64,000 bases of DNA from Novosphingobium clariflavum (GTDB lineage Bacteria > Pseudomonadota > Alphaproteobacteria > Sphingomonadales > Sphingomonadaceae). Below the pieces are notes generated by a model that saw nothing but the letters and a program-made list of their open reading frames with translations, searched no databases and was not told the DNA's origin. The position numbers and the translations under genes were made by a program. Shown here in pieces: positions 60,333 to 64,000 of this stretch. Every line of letters begins with the position of its first letter. The first letter of the stretch is position 1. The stretch is from the NCBI RefSeq assembly GCF_026420865.1, contig NZ_JAPCWC010000003.1, positions 248,001-312,000 on the forward strand, read 5' to 3'.

Positions 60333-62696
60333 TCAGGCCGCCGACTGGTCGTGTACGAAACTGCGGTTGCGGAACAGCCCGAGGGCGTCGCGCGCCGACA
60401 TCGGGCGGCCGAAATAGTAGCCCTGGATCTTGCGGCAACCGAGCTGGCGGATCATTTCGACTTCCTTCTCGGTCTCCGCGCCTTCCGCCGTGGTCGACAT
60501 GTCGAGGCTGTCCGCCATCGCGACGACGGCGCGGATGATCGCGAGGCTTTCGGCATTTCCGGTTGCGGCGCCCTGCACGAAGGAGCGGTCGACCTTGATG
60601 GTCGAGAAGCGCAGCTTGCGCAGGTAGCCGAGCGAGGAATAGCCGGTGCCGAAGTCGTCGAGCGCGATCTTGCAGCCCAGCGCCATGACTTGTTCCAGCG
60701 CCGAACGGGCAAGGGTGGCATCGCGCAGGAAGATGCTTTCGGTCACTTCCAGTTCGAGGCGCGATGCGGAGAGCCCGCTCTGGGTCAGGGCAGCGACGAC
60801 GCTCGGCGCGAAGTTGTGGTCGAGCAGCTGTTCGCCCGAGACGTTGACCGCCACGCGCACATGCTCGGGCCAGTTCATCGCCTCGCGGCAGGCTTCCTTG
60901 AGCACCCATTCGCCGATCGGGACGATCAGGCGGGTGTCCTCGGCCAGCGGGATGAACTTTGCCGGGCTGACGAAACCGTGTTCCTTGCTGTTCCAGCGCA
61001 GCAGTGCCTCGAACGAGAGCACGCCTTCGCTATGGGCATCGACCACGGGCTGGTAATTGAGCGTGAATTCCTCGCGCTGGAGCGCCGCGCGCAGCGAGAA
61101 TTCGAGCTGGCGGCGCTCTTCGGCATGGGCGTGAAGCGCGGGCTCGTAGGTGTAATGGGCGTTGCCGCCGCCGTCCTTCGAACGGTAGAGGGCAAGGTCG
61201 GCGTTGCGCATCAGCGTCTCGACCGTCTGCCCGTCGCGCGGGCCGATCGCGGAGCCGACCGAGGCCCCGACGTAAAGCGTGTGATGGTCCACGTGGTAGG
61301 GCTGCGACAGGGAGTGGATCACCCGCTGCGCCACGCGGTTCACATGTTCGAGATCCGAAGCATCGCGGATGACGATGGCGAATTCGTCGCCGCCGAGGCG
61401 GCCGCACAGTTCGCTGTCGGTCATCTGGCTCTTGAGCCGCTCGGACACGCGGGCGAGCAGCTGGTCGCCGACGAGGTGGCCGAGGGTATCGTTGACGGCC
61501 TTGAACCGGTCGAGGTCGATCATCAGGAAGGCGCAGCGGGTGCGCCACTGTTCGGCATAGACCAGCGCGTCGCCCAGGGCCTCGGTCAGCATCAGGCGGT
61601 TGGGCAGGCCGGTCAGCGTATCGTAGCGGGCGAGCCAGGCGATCTTGTCGGAATTCTCGCGCGCTTCGGTGACGTCCGAGCCGACGCCGCGGAAGCCGTC
61701 GAACTGGCCGTTGTCGCTGATCTTGGGAGTGCCCGAAAGCTCCCACCAGCGCGGTTGGCCGTCGATCGAGACGCGCACCAGCACGTTCGAGAAGCTCTCG
61801 CGGCGCTTGAGGCGTTCGGCAAGCTCATGCAGGCTGGGCGGGAACTGGCCGCTATCCCAGGCGGAACCGGCGATCAGCTGGATGAAAGGGACGCCTTCGA
61901 TCTCGGAGGCATCGCGGCCCAGTGCAAAGGCGAAGCGGGGGGACACGGCGCGCACGCGGCGGGCGGTGTCGATCTGCCAGAGCCAGTCGGCCTCGCCCTC
62001 CTCGAACTCGCGCAGCAGCATCGAGACGACCTCGTCACGCTCGTGCATGCCGGCTTCGGCAACCTTGGTCGAAAGGTACTGGCGGGCGCTTTCCACGGCC
62101 CCGGCAATGATGACGCCCACGAAGGCCAAGCCGACCAGTGCCATGTCATAAGTGCCAAGGACGATGAAGTAGGCGATCGTCGAGCCGCCGACGATGCCGG
62201 TGAAGATCAGCGTGCCCAGCGGTACGCCGGGCACCAGGACCGCGCAGGCGGTCATCAGCATGGCGACGACGGTCCAGAGTTTGACCTGGACCTGCTGGTC
62301 GACGAAGGGCCCGAAAGCGCAGACCGGGATGGCCCAGATCACCGCGCGGGCAATCACTGTCACGGCATGGCTGCGAATTTCGGCGCGGGACAGGCGCCGC
62401 CGTTCGGAATCGGCGAACTGGCGCTCGTTGCGTACGCCCCACCAGAGCACGGCAAAGGCGCACGCAGCCCAGCCCGCAATGGCGAGAGGGGGAAGGTGAC
62501 GCAGCAGCACCGCGATGGCGGCGATGATGGCCGCCACTTGCGTTGCCATGCGCACCGCCTTCGCGCGGGCGAGGCAGGAATACTGGAGACCGCGAAGGTG
62601 CGCCCAGTCACCCTCTGCCGGCTCGGTAAAACCGAGCACGGCAAGGACGGGCAGCTCCTTCGGGAGAGCTTGAGGTGATTGCGACCGTTTTTCCAC
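60333..62696 (-). CDS. Membrane PAS-GGDEF-EAL cyclic-di-GMP signalling protein
   Basis: A 787-residue protein. Residues 45-200 hold about six hydrophobic helices; a PAS-like domain spans about 235-350 (ADWLWQIDTARRVRAVSPRFAFALGRD, VSIDGQPRWWELSGTP); a diguanylate cyclase domain with intact GGDEF in CGRLGGDEFAIVI spans about 355-515; and an EAL domain follows, with EAL in LSFEALLRWN and DDFGTGYSSLGYL. Both halves keep signature residues, so it could synthesise or degrade c-di-GMP, possibly switching with its sensor. It lies downstream of the D-amino-acid dehydrogenase on the opposite strand and upstream (by its 5' end) of glmS. Effector unknown. Confidence 0.92.
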   Translation of the reverse strand: MEKRSQSPQALPKELPVLAVLGFTEPAEGDWAHLRGLQYSCLARAKAVRMATQVAAIIAAIAVLLRHLPPLAIAGWAACAFAVLWWGVRNERQFADSERRRLSRAEIRSHAVTVIARAVIWAIPVCAFGPFVDQQVQVKLWTVVAMLMTACAVLVPGVPLGTLIFTGIVGGSTIAYFIVLGTYDMALVGLAFVGVIIAGAVESARQYLSTKVAEAGMHERDEVVSMLLREFEEGEADWLWQIDTARRVRAVSPRFAFALGRDASEIEGVPFIQLIAGSAWDSGQFPPSLHELAERLKRRESFSNVLVRVSIDGQPRWWELSGTPKISDNGQFDGFRGVGSDVTEARENSDKIAWLARYDTLTGLPNRLMLTEALGDALVYAEQWRTRCAFLMIDLDRFKAVNDTLGHLVGDQLLARVSERLKSQMTDSELCGRLGGDEFAIVIRDASDLEHVNRVAQRVIHSLSQPYHVDHHTLYVGASVGSAIGPRDGQTVETLMRNADLALYRSKDGGGNAHYTYEPALHAHAEERRQLEFSLRAALQREEFTLNYQPVVDAHSEGVLSFEALLRWNSKEHGFVSPAKFIPLAEDTRLIVPIGEWVLKEACREAMNWPEHVRVAVNVSGEQLLDHNFAPSVVAALTQSGLSASRLELEVTESIFLRDATLARSALEQVMALGCKIALDDFGTGYSSLGYLRKLRFSTIKVDRSFVQGAATGNAESLAIIRAVVAMADSLDMSTTAEGAETEKEVEMIRQLGCRKIQGYYFGRPMSARDALGLFRNRSFVHDQSAA

Positions 62697-62758
62697 GTAG
62701 TCGGGATAGCGGCCGAAGGGTTATTATGAGGTAAAAGGGCGCGGGGCCCGGCAGGAAA

Positions 62759-64000
62759 CTACTCGACGGTCACGCTCTTGGCGAGGTTGCGGGGCTGATC
62801 GACGTCGGTGCCCTTCACGCAGGCGACGTGATAGGCCAGAAGCTGCACCGGCACGGCATAGACCAGCGGCGCGATCAGCGGGTGGACGCGCGGCATCTCG
62901 ATCGTGGCGATGCAGCCTTCGCCCGCCTCGGCAATGCCTTCGGCGTCGGAGATCAGCACCACCTTGCCGCCGCGCGCGCGCACTTCCTGCATGTTGCTGA
63001 CGGTCTTTTCGAACAGCGGGCCGGAAGGGGCGAGGACGATCACCGGCACGGCTTCGTCGATCAGCGCGATGGGGCCATGCTTCATCTCGCCCGAGGCATA
63101 ACCTTCGGCGTGGATGTAGCTGATTTCCTTGAGCTTCAGCGCGCCTTCCAGGGCCAGCGGATAGTCCGGCCCGCGCCCGAGATAGAGCACGTCGCGGGCA
63201 GGGGCGATAAGATGCGCCATTGCCGCGATCTCTTCGTCGAAGGCGAGTGCGGCGTTGAGGCTGGCCGGGGTCTGCAGCAGGTGCTGGACAACCTCGTTCT
63301 CTTCCTCTCGGTCCATGCGCCCGCGCTTGACGGCAAGATGCGCGGCCAATGCGGCGAGTACTGCCAGCTGGCAGGTGAAGGCCTTGGTGGAAGCGACGCC
63401 GATTTCGGGACCCGCGTGGGTCGGCAGCAGCAGGTCCGCCTCGCGCGCCATCGTGCTGGTGGGCACGTTGACGACGACGGCGATGGTCTGCCCGGCGGCC
63501 TTGCAGTGCTTGAGCGCGGCCAGCGTGTCCGCGGTCTCGCCCGATTGCGAGATGAACAGGGCAAGACCGCCCGGCTCCAGCACCGGATCGCGGTAGCGGA
63601 ATTCGGACGCAACATCGATGTCGACCGGCAGGCGGGCGAACGTCTCGATCCAGTATTTCGCGACCATGCCCGCGTAGAAGCTGGTGCCGCAGGCGACGAT
63701 GGTGATGCGCTTGATCGCCGAAAGGTCGAAATCGATCTGCGGCAGGGCGACCGACTGGTCCACCTGGTGGATGTAGCTGCGCAGGGTCTGCGCCACCACG
63801 GTCGGCTGCTCGAAGATCTCCTTCTGCATGAAGTGGCGGTAATTGCCCTTCTCGATGGCGACCGCCGAGGCGCCGGAGGAGACGATCTCGCGTTCCACCG
63901 GGTTGTTGTCGGCATCGAAGATCCGTGCGCCCTGGCGGGTGATGACCACCCAGTCGCCTTCCTCGAGGTAGGAAATGCGCTGCGTCAGCGGCGCGAGGGC
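62759..64000 (-). CDS. glmS: Glucosamine-fructose-6-phosphate aminotransferase, C-terminal part (5' end cut by window edge)
   Basis: The frame ends in QPRNLAKSVTVE, the universal GlmS C-terminus, and is open through the right edge. Present are the end of the N-terminal amidohydrolase part (VVITRQGARIFDADNN, with residues just before it) and both SIS domains: IVACGTSFYAGMVAKYW, FISQSGETADTLAALK, GRGPDYPLALEGALKLKEISYIHAEGYASGEMKHGPIALI. The enzyme makes glucosamine-6-phosphate for cell-wall and LPS synthesis. An internal ATG-like start at 63949 is not the gene start. The full reading needs sequence beyond 64000. Confidence 0.95.
   Translation of the reverse strand, partial: ALAPLTQRISYLEEGDWVVITRQGARIFDADNNPVEREIVSSGASAVAIEKGNYRHFMQKEIFEQPTVVAQTLRSYIHQVDQSVALPQIDFDLSAIKRITIVACGTSFYAGMVAKYWIETFARLPVDIDVASEFRYRDPVLEPGGLALFISQSGETADTLAALKHCKAAGQTIAVVVNVPTSTMAREADLLLPTHAGPEIGVASTKAFTCQLAVLAALAAHLAVKRGRMDREEENEVVQHLLQTPASLNAALAFDEEIAAMAHLIAPARDVLYLGRGPDYPLALEGALKLKEISYIHAEGYASGEMKHGPIALIDEAVPVIVLAPSGPLFEKTVSNMQEVRARGGKVVLISDAEGIAEAGEGCIATIEMPRVHPLIAPLVYAVPVQLLAYHVACVKGTDVDQPRNLAKSVTVE

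Noticed and set aside
60321..60345. 10-bp perfect hairpin GTCGGCGGCC/GGCCGCCGAC at the end of the GGDEF-EAL gene
   Set aside because: It straddles the stop codon and has no T-tract; likely a GC-rich coincidence or a weak 3'-end structure.

Overview
This is a 64 kb stretch of high-GC alphaproteobacterial chromosome. A permuted, two-piece tmRNA gene with the tag ANDNEALALAA, the order lptD-surA-pdxA-rsmA, Caulobacter-type TonB-dependent receptors, DUF2794 and an HdaA-type DnaA regulator all point to the Sphingomonadales, most likely Novosphingobium or a close relative. No rRNA, tRNA, CRISPR array, prophage or transposase gene was seen.

Positions 1 to 27,900 are mainly housekeeping. They hold lemA (cut by the left edge), mscL, ssrA (tmRNA), glcB, a PilZ protein, the outer-membrane-biogenesis operon lptD-surA-pdxA-rsmA, pepA-holC, ndk, purN-purM (purN fused to a MmcQ/YjbR-like domain), hda, cysE, purS-purQ, a TadE/TadF/TadG-like trio and a soluble globin-coupled chemoreceptor. 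A 266 bp non-coding element with perfect 32 bp terminal inverted repeats lies between holC and ndk.

Positions 27,926 to 60,308 form one large accessory locus. It encodes two S9 prolyl-oligopeptidase-type peptidases, an Svx/AvrXca-like HELTH metalloprotease, a DUF885 metallopeptidase, GH127, GH43 and GH27 glycosidases, a large DUF5695-like protein, two TonB-dependent receptors, two secreted LecA (PA-I lectin)-like proteins, an amino-acid permease and two GntR/FCD regulators. It also encodes 4-hydroxyproline 2-epimerase, a D-amino-acid (cis-4-hydroxy-D-proline) dehydrogenase, a DHDPS-family deaminase and a malate/lactate-dehydrogenase-family reductase. I infer a system for eating plant hydroxyproline-rich glycoproteins (extensins). 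GH127 and GH43 would remove the arabinofuranoside chains from hydroxyproline, GH27 would remove alpha-galactose from serine, the peptidases would degrade the Hyp/Pro-rich backbone, and the epimerase, dehydrogenase and deaminase would catabolise the hydroxyproline.

Eight near-palindromes with the core GTATAC (best copy AATATCGTATACGATATT, a perfect 18 bp palindrome) lie upstream of the peptidase, regulator, GH127, receptor, deaminase and dehydrogenase transcription units. This sugar-plus-peptide locus therefore appears to be a single GntR regulon.

Positions 60,333 to 64,000 return to general functions: a membrane PAS-GGDEF-EAL protein and the C-terminal part of glmS, cut by the right edge.
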